From NCBI RefSeq assembly GCF_004345005.1, contig NZ_SMMX01000016.1, positions 1-64,000 on the forward strand: a DNA stretch of 64,000 nucleotides. Direction: 5' to 3'. Under the pieces are notes generated by a model. The model was not told where the DNA came from. It did not search any database and was given only the letters and a program-made list of their open reading frames with translations. Positions 1-9,647 of the stretch are shown in pieces (position 1 is the stretch's first letter; every line of letters starts with the position of its first letter). The DNA comes from Extibacter muris (lineage in GTDB: Bacteria > Bacillota > Clostridia > Lachnospirales > Lachnospiraceae). The translations under genes were made by a program, and so were the position numbers.

Positions 1-1
1 A

Positions 2-241
2 AGCGTAACTCCTTATATCCCAGTTCTGGCTTGCATGATAGCAGGCCTTATTGTCGTGCTCTTTTTACCAGAAAATTTCTTTTTACTTTTTTTAATTATC
101 TACTTGACTTTTAATAGTTGGTCTTTCTGTTCTCCCAGTAATTTTTCAAGACTTGCCCGTCCATGGGCAAGATACCGCTTAACAGTGCTGCGGCTGATAT
201 CCATAGCACTGGCGATTTCCTCAAGCTTCATCTCATTATAA
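2..241 (+). CDS. Possible 3' end of an integral membrane protein (partial, doubtful)
   Basis: An open frame enters from the left edge. Its first 35 or so codons encode a very hydrophobic stretch (TPYIPVLACMIAGLIVVLFL) of the kind found at the C-terminus of transporters. The frame then runs about 140 bases antisense over the sigma-factor gene, where it loses membrane-protein character. A true gene may end earlier, with a frameshift, or this may be chance. No family can be assigned. Confidence 0.2.
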   Translation, partial: SVTPYIPVLACMIAGLIVVLFLPENFFLLFLIIYLTFNSWSFCSPSNFSRLARPWARYRLTVLRLISIALAISSSFISL

Positions 242-693
242 TACTTCAAGATTATAACCTGGGATTCTTGGGGAGGGAGAGAAAGGATTTTTTCCATCAG
301 TTCTTCATTGGCATTTTTCCGTGCGAACTCCTGCTCAGGATTCAGACCGTCGCCGGGCTGTGTATCCATTATAGAACGGCCGTCGGTTGTGCTGCCAAGC
401 TCCTGAACCTGCTGGCGCCGCTTCTTGCAGGCGTTCAGGCATATACGGAAATTTATCTGGTTCAGCCAAGATATGAAAAGCCGTGGATTTTTTATCTTTG
501 TGATATTTTTTAATACGAGTATGTATACTTCCTGCAGGATATCCTGTGCAAGGTAGGCATCTTTAACATACTGATATGTGAATTTATACTGCTTCTGGTA
601 AGTAGCCGCATAGATTTCTGCAAAAGCATCGCTGTTTCCTTTTTGGGCCTTTTTAACCAGTCCGGAAATATATTCATAATCTAATTCTGCCAT
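100..693 (-). CDS. RNA polymerase sigma factor, sigma-70 family (ECF type)
   Basis: A 197-residue protein with the two-domain ECF architecture. Residues about 20-85 form region 2 (an aromatic-rich helix, then the QDILQEVYILVLKN segment). The C-terminal region 4 is a helix-turn-helix with LPPQESQVIILKYYNEMKLE and LEEIASAMDISRSTVKRYL. It should direct core RNA polymerase to a small set of promoters in the cytoplasm. The ATG at 693 was chosen because an AAAGGAA site lies about 10 bases upstream; an upstream in-frame ATG at 744 would overlap the preceding gene. It starts 19 bases after the degenerate GGDEF membrane gene and is probably cotranscribed with it, so that protein may modulate it. No classical anti-sigma gene is adjacent. 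Its regulon cannot be predicted from the sequence. Confidence 0.85.
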   Translation of the reverse strand: MAELDYEYISGLVKKAQKGNSDAFAEIYAATYQKQYKFTYQYVKDAYLAQDILQEVYILVLKNITKIKNPRLFISWLNQINFRICLNACKKRRQQVQELGSTTDGRSIMDTQPGDGLNPEQEFARKNANEELMEKILSLPPQESQVIILKYYNEMKLEEIASAMDISRSTVKRYLAHGRASLEKLLGEQKDQLLKVK

Positions 694-712
694 AAGCTTA
701 ATTTCCTTTTCT

Positions 713-1399
713 TTATTCGTATACCCGCTGGTTGGCGAGAGCAATAAGCCTGGTAATCTGCAGGAATTCTTCTTCGCTGTTCAAAGCAAATCCGGCTTTA
801 TATTCGATAGGCAGTGCTTTTGGAGAGGCGTTGTGCCTCTCTACCTTCCTTTCGACACTTTCCAGGAAATTATTAAGTTTAGCCTGGTCACAGTCTTCAA
901 AGATAGCAAGAAACTTATTACCGCCGTTCCTTCCAACAAAGCCATGATTGGCTGCTGCGGAAGAAAGAAGCGTGGAAAACTCGGATAACAGCTTATTTCC
1001 GGCAGCATGGTTATACTCGGAATTGATTTCCGGCAGATTCGTCAAATCCAGAACGGCACAGCCGACGCTGTCAGGAAGATCCTGGTCAATATACTTTTCA
1101 ATTAATACGTCACAGCTGAACCGGTTGGGTATTCCTGATAAAGGATCGGAATAAGCTACCTGGTACAGATTGTGATAGTTTAGCTTCATTTCAGAAATGA
1201 CATTAAAATCCATTAAAAGAAATATAAAACTTGCTATTAAAATTATCCAGACCACTGCAAACAGGATGGTCGCAGCCATATTGGAAAAAATATACTGCTT
1301 GATATCCGAATTCAGCAGCAGACAGATACTGACCAGAGTCAGGATAACAAGTACAGTCAGCTGGATCATTTTTAAAAGGCTTAATTTTTTCATTTGCAT
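713..1399 (-). CDS. Membrane protein with degenerate GGDEF domain
   Basis: This 228-residue protein has two membrane helices (about residues 9-28 and 39-62), then a diguanylate-cyclase-like fold. The fold is seen in YSDPLSGIPNR near the start of the domain and in the C-terminal ALANQRVYE, which matches the usual ADxALY helix. The signature loop reads GRNGGNKF rather than GG(D/E)EF, so the metal-binding acidic residues are missing and cyclase activity is unlikely. It may be a sensor or a GTP/c-di-GMP-binding scaffold. The start has a GGAG site 9 bases upstream. It precedes the ECF sigma gene by 19 bases on the same strand, which suggests a sensor/sigma pair. That pairing is inference. Confidence 0.8.
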   Translation of the reverse strand: MQMKKLSLLKMIQLTVLVILTLVSICLLLNSDIKQYIFSNMAATILFAVVWIILIASFIFLLMDFNVISEMKLNYHNLYQVAYSDPLSGIPNRFSCDVLIEKYIDQDLPDSVGCAVLDLTNLPEINSEYNHAAGNKLLSEFSTLLSSAAANHGFVGRNGGNKFLAIFEDCDQAKLNNFLESVERKVERHNASPKALPIEYKAGFALNSEEEFLQITRLIALANQRVYE

Positions 1400-1521
1400 A
1401 GCGCAAGACTCCTTTTTCCCTTTATGTTACAAGAACATATAATTATAGACTATTATATCATAATCGTATGAATTGGGACAGTGAATTATTTTAAAAAAAA
1501 ACTGTGAAATGTGAGCCCTTT

Positions 1522-1549
1522 TTGACCTGGTAATGCTCTTAATTAATAT
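1522..1549 (+). promoter_or_regulatory. Putative sigma-A promoter of the giant surface-protein gene
   Basis: TTGACC (1522-1527) and TAATAT (1544-1549) are separated by 16 bases, about 90 bases before the start codon. The 240-base gap between the divergent genes is otherwise AT-rich, and nothing else is recognised in it. Confidence 0.45.
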
Positions 1550-1639
1550 AGGAGCAATATCGTCTAATTTATTAGTGCGTATATAGAAGATTACCGGAAT
1601 GAGATATTGAGGACTTAGAAGCGGGAAGGAGAAGCTGAT

Positions 1640-4600
1640 ATGAAAAAGTTTAAAAGATGGCTGGCATTGATACTTGCTGTCGTATTGGTTGGTTCCAATG
1701 CGTTGTATTCGATGAGCAGTGCACTGAAAGCAAACGAAATTGACGCCGCGCAGGAGGCATCGGCCCAGGCGGTGAGCTCTCCGGCGCCTCAGGAGCCGGA
1801 GAGCAATAATGAAGGGGTGGATGTCAGCGTAGTCGACCAGGGCGGCACGACGACGGCACAGGAGCCTGTGCATCAGCCGGTCCAACAGGAGCCGGCACAG
1901 CAGCCCGGTCAGAGTACCGAACCATCGGCATCTGTGACATCACCTGAAGAAAACAGCGTAGAGCAGCCTCAGGAGGAGACTCCGGAGGAGGCAAAATATG
2001 ACGTTGTAATACGCAAGCCGGAAGCAGACGGCGGTGTAGTCAAAGTATGGACGACAGGAGATAAGAAGACAGTCTCATACGATGGCAATAATATATATAA
2101 GGAAGAAGTAGCAGAAGATACTACATACAATTTCGAGATAACAGCGAACGATGGCTACGAAGTCGAGAAAGTGACCGATAAGAACAGAACGGTTATCAAT
2201 CCTGTGAATGTAAACGGAAATGTTTACACGTATACTCTTGCAAGCATAGCAGAAGATAAAGAAGTTTCTATATTATATAAGAAAGCAGAAGAATCAAGCA
2301 AACCCTCAGATATAGATAATGCAAAGACAGTCGGTAAAGAAGGAGCGGCTGAAGAGGCTGCGGCAGCCAGACCCGCAAAGACAGTAAGCGAGACTGTGGA
2401 CGGAACCGTTATTACTGTAGAAGCTCCTGAGGGCGTACTTGAAGAGGGATGGATTCTGTCCGCACAACCAGTTTCCAAGAAATCTGTAGAAGCTGCTATA
2501 GAAAATGCTTTAGAGGAAGAGAAAGAGATTTCCGGTATGAAAGCATTTGACATCACAATACTTGATAGGGACGGGAAAGAGATCCAGCCGGATGGAAGTG
2601 TTAGTGTTACATTCAGTAACGTTGGCGTGAAAGGCGAAGTCCTTGAAGTGTATCATGTAAATGATGCTAAGAAGAAGGCAGAACTTGTCGGCCTGGCCGT
2701 AGGAAATTATGCGGTAGGATGTGAGACGGAGCATTTTTCCATCTATACGATAGTAGGGACAGATTGGATCTATGCCGGTGAGCCATCACAGGCATACGAG
2801 ATGTATGTGGGTGATGAGATTACACTCAAGAGTACAGGAAACGAACAGTGGTATTATGATGTGGATAATAATGAATGGGAAGTGTCAGACGCCGTCAGTG
2901 ATAAGATAAAGCTATCAAAAGAAAAGGAGTATTCCGTTCTGCTGAAAGCTCTGAAATCAAGTGACTCGGCTATCAAGATAACGCATAAATACGATTATAA
3001 GTATGATGCAAGCCAGGATTGGAGAACTTTTGAGGAAAGCTTTTACATTAAGATAAATGACCGGCAGACGGTTTCCACTGTCACGGTTACAGGAGAGTCC
3101 CAAGTGTTGACACCAATGGATGACCCGCTTCAGCTTACGGCTACGACAGACCCTACCGGAAAGGAAGTGACATGGGCATCCAGCAACCCGAAGGTTGCCA
3201 AAGTCTCCCAGGATGGAAAAGTTACGGCACTAAATATAGGAAGTGCTGATATTACCGCAAGTGCGGGCAATGTAGCATCAGACCCTTATAAGGTCAGTGT
3301 TACACAGCCATATACTCTGACCTTCAATGAAAACGGCGGAACAGGCTCCGTACCGGAAGCCATAAAGACAACGGCAGGCTCTCATATAACGCTTCCAGAT
3401 TATAAAGGGAAGAATGGGACGAAAGTATTTGTCGGATGGAGCACAGATAGTCAAGCCACGGGTGAAGGGCCTGATCACTATACTTCTCCTGTATATGATG
3501 TAGGAAGCAGCTACATGATGCCTGCAAAAAATGTAACGTTATATGCAGTATGGGCAGCCCAGAATCTGGAAGCAGACTTTTTCATACGTAAGGACGGGAC
3601 AATTCCTACAGAGCCCCAAGAGCATGCAGCGGCGGAATATACCGGGGCAATAAATATTAAAAATGCAGTAAAGATAGGGGCATTTTATACGAACAGTACG
3701 CCACCGGGAGTTGTCGAGAGACTGAACAAGGTTCCGACAGATAGCCAGATTAAGAAAGTCTATCCGAAATATGACCCTAATACGCAATATGTCCTTTGGT
3801 ATGCCATCAAGCATCAGGACAACTGGCATGTGGACGGCGTACTTCTGGATAAGGATAAAGTGAATCTTTCATATAATGCCAATGCACCGGCGGGATGGAC
3901 CGATATGCCGGATGGTGAGCAGTATGTAAAAGATTCATTCGCTACAGTTAGTACAAAAGAGCCGGTTCGTGAGGGATATAGATTTGATTCCTGGAACACA
4001 AATGCAGATGGAAGTGGAACGACTTATACAGGCGGCAGTCAATTTAAGATAAGTGTGGATACTACGCTTTATGCACAGTGGCTGCCAAAAGGGGATACCA
4101 GATATATAATCGAATATTATCTACAAAACGATGACGGGTCTTACCCTGATAAGGCGACCACAGCGGATGACAGGCAAGGTACGACAGGTGCCACGGTTAA
4201 TTCCGGGAACAGAGGTTTTGAGGGATATGCTTACGATAAGGACAATAAGTCCAATATCACCGAAGGAGAAGTGAAGGCAGACGGAAGCCTTGTCCTGAAG
4301 AGATATTACAAGAAGCAGTTTACCATTACCTACGACCCCGGAGACCATGGAGACTTTGAGGCTCAGGTATATGACAAACAATACTTCGGCGATGCGACGC
4401 CTGAATTTGACGGAGAACCGAAGGCGGAAGGCGGTTATACGTTCAAAGGCTGGAGCCCGGAAGTAAAAGATAAGATATCGGGTAACATTACGTATACAGC
4501 AGAATGGATTGCAAATAAGGCTAAAGTATCCGTGTGGTTCTATAAAGTGCAGGATAACAGCCCTGCATATGTAATCACAAACACCGGAGAACTGTCTACA

Positions 4601-7600
4601 GATGGGTCACAAAATAAATATTCCAAAGATATAGACTCTGATAATAAAGAAGGCTACAGTACAGAACAGATAAGAGCCTATGCAGAAGAGGCCTATGGCA
4701 TAACAGAGGAAGTAGACCGGTTCCAGACATTTGAGATTCAGGTGCTACACACGAGCAACGGCAAATGGGAGGCGATAGACAGCCTTGATACGTATGCGAT
4801 TCAGGAAGGCGATGACATCCGATACCATGTTATGCCTGAAGCAGCCAATAAGCTGACCTATGTGGCAGGGGACCACAGCAGCGGGGAACCATATGTTGAC
4901 GGTCATTATTATATGGGAGAATCTGCGGATGTAAAGACATTTAATGCAACAGGACTAGTAGCTGATACTGGTTATAGATTCGACCACTGGGAGAACGAGG
5001 CAGGCGATATTGTAAGCGGCACTTATAAGATGGGAGCCAAAGATGCCACGCTTACAGCGGTATGCGTCAAAGATGAGCAGAGCACCCATAAGCTCAAGTA
5101 TACGGTAGAATATTATAAAGACGGAGTTCTCGTATCTGATGATACGAGAGAAATTGAAAGAGGCGTCTGGATTAATGACGATGTGATACCGGTATTGGAA
5201 GGCGATATCGATACGTCAGATACAAGATACCCAGGATATCATTTTACAGGAACAGATCCGAAAGAGATAGGGGAAGCTGTAAAAGCGGGTACAACGATAA
5301 GAGTGTACTACAAGGCCAATACGGATACTGCCTATACGGTAGAACGGTATTACGAAAAGAACGGAAGCTACAGTGAATTTTCGGATGAATCAATCAGCGA
5401 CGACACCACGAAAGGAACAACAGGACAGCTCGTCGACACGCTGGCCTTCAGGAACCCGGGCAAAGAAGGATACGTGTATGACGCGGATGCGCCGGGAAAT
5501 ATTAAGGCAGGAGTGGTACTAGGCGATGGCAGCCTTGTACTAAAGGTGTATTTCAAACAGCAGTTCAGCGTGACATATAAGTCGGGAGAACATGGAACAT
5601 TTGATGCTATGACATTCAGCGGTCTGGATTATAATGTGGATACTCCTTCATTCACTCCGCAAGGAGAAGCAGGCTATGAATTTACAGGATGGTCTCCGGC
5701 ATATTCCGATAAGGTCACGTCTTCCGTAGAGTATGTAGCACAATGGAGAGCCAGAAATGATACGAGATATATTGTAGAGTATTACTATCAGAATGAAGGG
5801 GCATATCCGGAGACTACAAAGATGCACAGGGAAGGATACGGCACCACCGGAGATATAGCTGAACTTATTGATAGTGATATGCAGACGTCAAGGGACGGCT
5901 ACGTATATGACTCAACAAATCCAAACAACGTTACAGAAGGTACGATAAGTGGAGATGGTTCTCTTGTATTGAAAGTCTACTTTAAACAGCAGTTTTACGT
6001 AATGTATAAACCAGGAACACAGGGAACATTCCAGGAAAAGACTTTTGAAGACTTAGATTATGGTGTCGACACCCCGGCCTTTGATGGGGAAACGACTGGT
6101 AATCCTGGATATACGTTTGACGGATGGGGCGAAGCTGCAGATAAAGTGACCCAGAGCGTGCAGTATGTGGCACAGTGGAAAGCGAATACCAATACGGCCT
6201 ATAGGGTAGAACATTATCAGGAACAGCTGGACGGCGCGTATACCTTGTTTGAATCAGAAGATACTCAGGCCGGAACGACCGACGAAATTGCTACAGCTAT
6301 TGCAAAGACTTATACAGGATTCTACTACAATCCGGAAGTAACGGGTACAATTGCATCAGGCACGATAGCCGGAGACGGTTCGCTTGTTCTGAAGCTGTTC
6401 TATACAAGAGTAGAACGTACGGTGACGTACTTCGTGGACGGTGAACAGTATGGAGAGATAGAGAACTACAAGTACGGCGAGTCCATCAATCCAATGAGGG
6501 AAGAGCCTGTGATGGAAGGCTACAGTTTCAGCGGCTGGGACAGAACGCTTCCAGAAGTTATGGGAACTGAGGCTTTGGAGGTCAAAGGAACTTTTGAAAT
6601 TCAAAACTACAACGTGACCTACGTGCTGGACGGCGTGCAGTATGGAGATGTAGAAACCCACGAATACAACAGCGACGTGACAGTAAGGCCAGCGCCGGAG
6701 GTACCGGCAGGGTACCACTTCAGCGGCTGGAGCATCCCGGAGACGTTCGAGATGCCGGCACGTGACGTGGAGATTACCGGAAGGACGATAGCGAACGACG
6801 ACACGAAGTACCGGGTAGAGCACTACAAGGAGAACGTGGACGGGACATTCACCCTGGCAGAAGGCAGGGACGAGACGGGAACGACCGGTGTGACGGTAAC
6901 GGAAGGGGCGAAGGAATATGAAGGCTTCAGCTACGATCCGGCAGCCGGGGAGGCACCGCTGAAGTCCGGGACGATAGCCGGAGACGGAAGCCTGACGCTG
7001 AGGCTGTACTACACGAGGAACAGCTACGACGTGACGTACAAGGTGGACGGAGCGGCATATGAAGGCGCAGAGAGCTACAGGTACGGCGAGCAGGTAAGCA
7101 TCAAGGCAGAGCCAGTGAAGGACGGCTACACGTTCAGCGGCTGGAGCATCCCGGAGACGTTCGAGATGCCGGCACGTGACGTGGAGATTACCGGAACGTT
7201 CACAGCCAATGGCGACACGAAGTACACGGTAGAGCACTATCTGGAAGGCCTGGACGGGAAATATACGGCAGGGCAGACAGAGGATCTGACCGGAGAGACG
7301 GATACGCTGGCGACGGCAAATCCGAAGACGTTCACAGGGTTCACATATGACAAGGAGTCCGAGAAGAACGTGACGGAAGGGACGGTCACGGGAGACGGCA
7401 AGCTCGTGCTGAAGCTGTACTATACGAGGGATGAGCATACGGTGACTTATCTCGTGGACGGTGAACAGTATGGAGAGATAGAGTCCTACAAGTACGGCCA
7501 GGACATCGACCCGCTGAGGGATAGGCCGGAGAAGGAAGGCTATACGTTCAAGGGCTGGAACGGCACGCTGCCGGAGCAGATGGGGAGCGAAGATATCGTA

Positions 7601-8716
7601 ATCAGCGGAACGTTCGCAATTAACAGCTATAATGTAACGTACCTGATAGACGGTGAACCATATGGGGCGTCTGAAAGCCATGAATATAACAGTAATGTAA
7701 CGCTGAGAGATCAGCCTGTAAAAGAAGGCTACACATTCAGCGGCTGGCAGCATCCGGATAACTTTATGATGCCGGCAAAGGATGTGGTAATCAACGGAAG
7801 CTTCAGAATCAACAGCTATAGATATACCGTTAACTACTTCTATGACAACAACCTGGCAGATGATGAAACTGTCAATGATAGTGCACAATTCGATTCGACA
7901 GTAAAAGCTGATGCTCCTGATACGAAGGAGAGAGATGGTAAGAATTATATGCTGGCGGATAGAAGCATGGCTTATGAGACAATTATCAGCACAAATGAAG
8001 ATATGAATGTAATTAATGTATACTATGTGCTTGATAACAACGGGCCGGGCGGAACGCCTGACGGAATACCGGATACGGAAGAATATGGAATCGTCTATAA
8101 TGCAAATGCACAGAACGCCACAGGCGACACGGTAGACGATGCTATCTATCCGGTGGATTACCAGGTTATACTCAAGGAAAATGGTTTTAGCAACAATGGG
8201 TATGTTTTTGACGGCTGGAGCAATGATGCAGATAGCCAGAACGTGTATGAACCAGGTGGCTGGATAAGAATGGCTGAGGGCGGACTTGTGATGAATGCCC
8301 GGTGGAGTGCAGCACCTGTAACACCAGGCGGAACAACTCCGGATGGAACAAATCCGGGAGGTACGACGCCTGGCGGGGACGGAACGACCACACCAGCCAA
8401 TGCGGGACCGATTACACCGGCCACAGTAATCCAGACTATTACCGAACCAATTGCCGCATTTGCGCAAAATGTTGGAGATGCCATAGGTGCCAACGTGCAG
8501 CAGCTTGTCCAGTCCGATGACGAAGGAGTGCCGTTGGCCAACCGGGCGTCCAAGGACCACAATTGCTGTATTCTCCACTTCTTGCTGCTGCTGCTGGCGC
8601 TGCTGGTTGAGATTGGCTATACAAGAAGCATGAAGAAGCGCCAGGAGAGAATCTTTGAATTACGGGAAGAGTTTGCAATGGCAGATAAAGAGATTGATAA
8701 AGACGAAGCAGCTTAG
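1640..8716 (+). CDS. Giant repeat-rich surface protein (InlB B-repeat / MucBP-like, Big2)
   Basis: This 2358-residue protein starts with a signal peptide (KKFKRWLALILAVVLVGSNA). A Gln/Pro/Glu-rich linker follows to about residue 115, then two beta-rich domains and a Big2-type Ig domain near residue 480-560 (VTWASSNPKVAKVSQDGKV). The rest is a long array of Listeria-Bacteroides repeats (GYTFKGW/GYTFSGW) alternating with at least six units beginning DT(R/K)YxVExY and ending in GDGSLVLK. The C-terminus is a Gly/Thr/Pro linker, one membrane helix (FLLLLLALLVEIGYT) and a charged cytoplasmic tail. No LPXTG motif is seen, so anchoring is probably by the helix. Likely role is adhesion or surface structure. 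It is followed by a small membrane protein and signal peptidase I. The repeats at about 6600-7600 are more GC-rich than the rest. Confidence 0.85.
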   Translation: MKKFKRWLALILAVVLVGSNALYSMSSALKANEIDAAQEASAQAVSSPAPQEPESNNEGVDVSVVDQGGTTTAQEPVHQPVQQEPAQQPGQSTEPSASVTSPEENSVEQPQEETPEEAKYDVVIRKPEADGGVVKVWTTGDKKTVSYDGNNIYKEEVAEDTTYNFEITANDGYEVEKVTDKNRTVINPVNVNGNVYTYTLASIAEDKEVSILYKKAEESSKPSDIDNAKTVGKEGAAEEAAAARPAKTVSETVDGTVITVEAPEGVLEEGWILSAQPVSKKSVEAAIENALEEEKEISGMKAFDITILDRDGKEIQPDGSVSVTFSNVGVKGEVLEVYHVNDAKKKAELVGLAVGNYAVGCETEHFSIYTIVGTDWIYAGEPSQAYEMYVGDEITLKSTGNEQWYYDVDNNEWEVSDAVSDKIKLSKEKEYSVLLKALKSSDSAIKITHKYDYKYDASQDWRTFEESFYIKINDRQTVSTVTVTGESQVLTPMDDPLQLTATTDPTGKEVTWASSNPKVAKVSQDGKVTALNIGSADITASAGNVASDPYKVSVTQPYTLTFNENGGTGSVPEAIKTTAGSHITLPDYKGKNGTKVFVGWSTDSQATGEGPDHYTSPVYDVGSSYMMPAKNVTLYAVWAAQNLEADFFIRKDGTIPTEPQEHAAAEYTGAINIKNAVKIGAFYTNSTPPGVVERLNKVPTDSQIKKVYPKYDPNTQYVLWYAIKHQDNWHVDGVLLDKDKVNLSYNANAPAGWTDMPDGEQYVKDSFATVSTKEPVREGYRFDSWNTNADGSGTTYTGGSQFKISVDTTLYAQWLPKGDTRYIIEYYLQNDDGSYPDKATTADDRQGTTGATVNSGNRGFEGYAYDKDNKSNITEGEVKADGSLVLKRYYKKQFTITYDPGDHGDFEAQVYDKQYFGDATPEFDGEPKAEGGYTFKGWSPEVKDKISGNITYTAEWIANKAKVSVWFYKVQDNSPAYVITNTGELSTDGSQNKYSKDIDSDNKEGYSTEQIRAYAEEAYGITEEVDRFQTFEIQVLHTSNGKWEAIDSLDTYAIQEGDDIRYHVMPEAANKLTYVAGDHSSGEPYVDGHYYMGESADVKTFNATGLVADTGYRFDHWENEAGDIVSGTYKMGAKDATLTAVCVKDEQSTHKLKYTVEYYKDGVLVSDDTREIERGVWINDDVIPVLEGDIDTSDTRYPGYHFTGTDPKEIGEAVKAGTTIRVYYKANTDTAYTVERYYEKNGSYSEFSDESISDDTTKGTTGQLVDTLAFRNPGKEGYVYDADAPGNIKAGVVLGDGSLVLKVYFKQQFSVTYKSGEHGTFDAMTFSGLDYNVDTPSFTPQGEAGYEFTGWSPAYSDKVTSSVEYVAQWRARNDTRYIVEYYYQNEGAYPETTKMHREGYGTTGDIAELIDSDMQTSRDGYVYDSTNPNNVTEGTISGDGSLVLKVYFKQQFYVMYKPGTQGTFQEKTFEDLDYGVDTPAFDGETTGNPGYTFDGWGEAADKVTQSVQYVAQWKANTNTAYRVEHYQEQLDGAYTLFESEDTQAGTTDEIATAIAKTYTGFYYNPEVTGTIASGTIAGDGSLVLKLFYTRVERTVTYFVDGEQYGEIENYKYGESINPMREEPVMEGYSFSGWDRTLPEVMGTEALEVKGTFEIQNYNVTYVLDGVQYGDVETHEYNSDVTVRPAPEVPAGYHFSGWSIPETFEMPARDVEITGRTIANDDTKYRVEHYKENVDGTFTLAEGRDETGTTGVTVTEGAKEYEGFSYDPAAGEAPLKSGTIAGDGSLTLRLYYTRNSYDVTYKVDGAAYEGAESYRYGEQVSIKAEPVKDGYTFSGWSIPETFEMPARDVEITGTFTANGDTKYTVEHYLEGLDGKYTAGQTEDLTGETDTLATANPKTFTGFTYDKESEKNVTEGTVTGDGKLVLKLYYTRDEHTVTYLVDGEQYGEIESYKYGQDIDPLRDRPEKEGYTFKGWNGTLPEQMGSEDIVISGTFAINSYNVTYLIDGEPYGASESHEYNSNVTLRDQPVKEGYTFSGWQHPDNFMMPAKDVVINGSFRINSYRYTVNYFYDNNLADDETVNDSAQFDSTVKADAPDTKERDGKNYMLADRSMAYETIISTNEDMNVINVYYVLDNNGPGGTPDGIPDTEEYGIVYNANAQNATGDTVDDAIYPVDYQVILKENGFSNNGYVFDGWSNDADSQNVYEPGGWIRMAEGGLVMNARWSAAPVTPGGTTPDGTNPGGTTPGGDGTTTPANAGPITPATVIQTITEPIAAFAQNVGDAIGANVQQLVQSDDEGVPLANRASKDHNCCILHFLLLLLALLVEIGYTRSMKKRQERIFELREEFAMADKEIDKDEAA

Positions 8717-8737
8717 TAGGATAAGGAGGAAGGAAAT

Positions 8738-8929
8738 ATGCTGAAATATATGTTTTCACACAGTGTATTGGGTCTATGTGCGTGGGATTTGCCGGCACTC
8801 ATCGTACTCATCGTGATGATCGTAGTATTTGCGGTACACAGACATAAGCAGAAGAAAAGAGAAAAAGAATTTGAAGACCAGCTAGCTGATAAGCTGACAC
8901 AGGAAACTGTAGATACGATGCAGTCATGA
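8738..8929 (+). CDS. Small single-pass membrane protein
   Basis: A 63-residue protein with one strong membrane helix (about residues 16-34, LPALIVLIVMIVVFAV), followed by a basic stop-transfer segment HRHKQKKREKE and a charged helical tail. The start is well supported by AAGGAGGAAGG just upstream, 21 bases after the giant surface gene. A strong terminator follows, so the two genes form one transcription unit. It may be a partner of the surface protein, whose C-terminus is also a single helix with a charged tail. No known family is recognised. Confidence 0.75.
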   Translation: MLKYMFSHSVLGLCAWDLPALIVLIVMIVVFAVHRHKQKKREKEFEDQLADKLTQETVDTMQS

Positions 8930-8940
8930 TATCTTAAAAT

Positions 8941-8975
8941 AAGCCTCCCGGGTTATGGACCCGGGGGGCTTTTCC
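8941..8975 (+). terminator. Intrinsic terminator
   Basis: A 13-bp stem (8941-8953 with 8959-8971, one G-U pair) with a 5-base loop and a short T-rich tail directly follows the small membrane-protein gene. Confidence 0.85.
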
Positions 8976-9062
8976 TGTTATAAAAATCCTTTGTTCTTGT
9001 TAATTTTCATTATATCATTTATAATGTTGACTAGATAAAATTATCAAAGAAGGTTATGCTAT

Positions 9063-9629
9063 ATGGATGCAGATGAAATAAAGCAAATGAAGCAGAAGGT
9101 GCTGGAGGACGTGGATCCGCCTACCAAGAAGAAAAATAAGCATATGCGCAGGATGAGCTGGCTCCGCACCATACTTGAATTTGCAGCTATCATCGTAGTC
9201 ATATGTGGTCTGTTCCAGATTGTAATGGGTATATCCTATGTAGAAGGGCAGTCCATGTATCCGACACTGCATGATAAAGATATGGTCATATATAAACGCG
9301 GGCAGAAGACATATGTACCCGGAGATATCATAGCAATCGAAAGGCCTAATGATGAGGAGTTTGTGAAACGTGTCGTGGCAGTGGCAGGCGACACGGTCAA
9401 TATCGAAGGCGGCAAGCTGTATGTGAACGGAAAAGAGCAGGAAGAACCGTGGGCTCTGGGTGAGACGAAGGCTGTGAAAAGCGGTATCGTATTTCCAATT
9501 ACTGTCACAGATGGGGAAGCATTTGTACTAGGGGATAACAGAGAAAATTCTGAAGATTCCCGGATGTTTGGTCCTGTCAAGATTTCGGATACGAAAGGCA
9601 GGCTTGTCTGGTATATCGGAAAATTGTAA
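9063..9629 (+). CDS. lepB: Signal peptidase I
   Basis: This 188-residue type I signal peptidase has an N-terminal cytoplasmic segment, one membrane helix (about residues 36-55) and an extracytoplasmic Ser/Lys dyad domain. The catalytic serine is S64 in EGQSMYPTL and the general base is K102 in FVKRVVAVAGD. The conserved GDNRENSEDSR box lies at about 157-167. It cleaves signal peptides of Sec-exported proteins. The length and single helix match Gram-positive SipS-type enzymes. It sits between the giant secreted protein and a secreted carboxypeptidase, both of which carry signal peptides; a dedicated role is possible but not shown. Confidence 0.93.
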   Translation: MDADEIKQMKQKVLEDVDPPTKKKNKHMRRMSWLRTILEFAAIIVVICGLFQIVMGISYVEGQSMYPTLHDKDMVIYKRGQKTYVPGDIIAIERPNDEEFVKRVVAVAGDTVNIEGGKLYVNGKEQEEPWALGETKAVKSGIVFPITVTDGEAFVLGDNRENSEDSRMFGPVKISDTKGRLVWYIGKL

Positions 9630-9647
9630 AACTGGGAGGACAGACAT

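Noticed and set aside
6356-8578. A 740-codon open frame antisense to the giant surface gene
   Set aside because: It lies wholly opposite a strongly supported coding region, in the GC-rich repeats where antisense stops are scarce. It has no ribosome-binding site and its residue pattern is that of a shadow frame.
8300-8716. Sortase LPXTG anchor on the giant surface protein
   Set aside because: No LPxTG-like motif precedes the C-terminal helix, and the charged tail after it is too long for a sorting signal.
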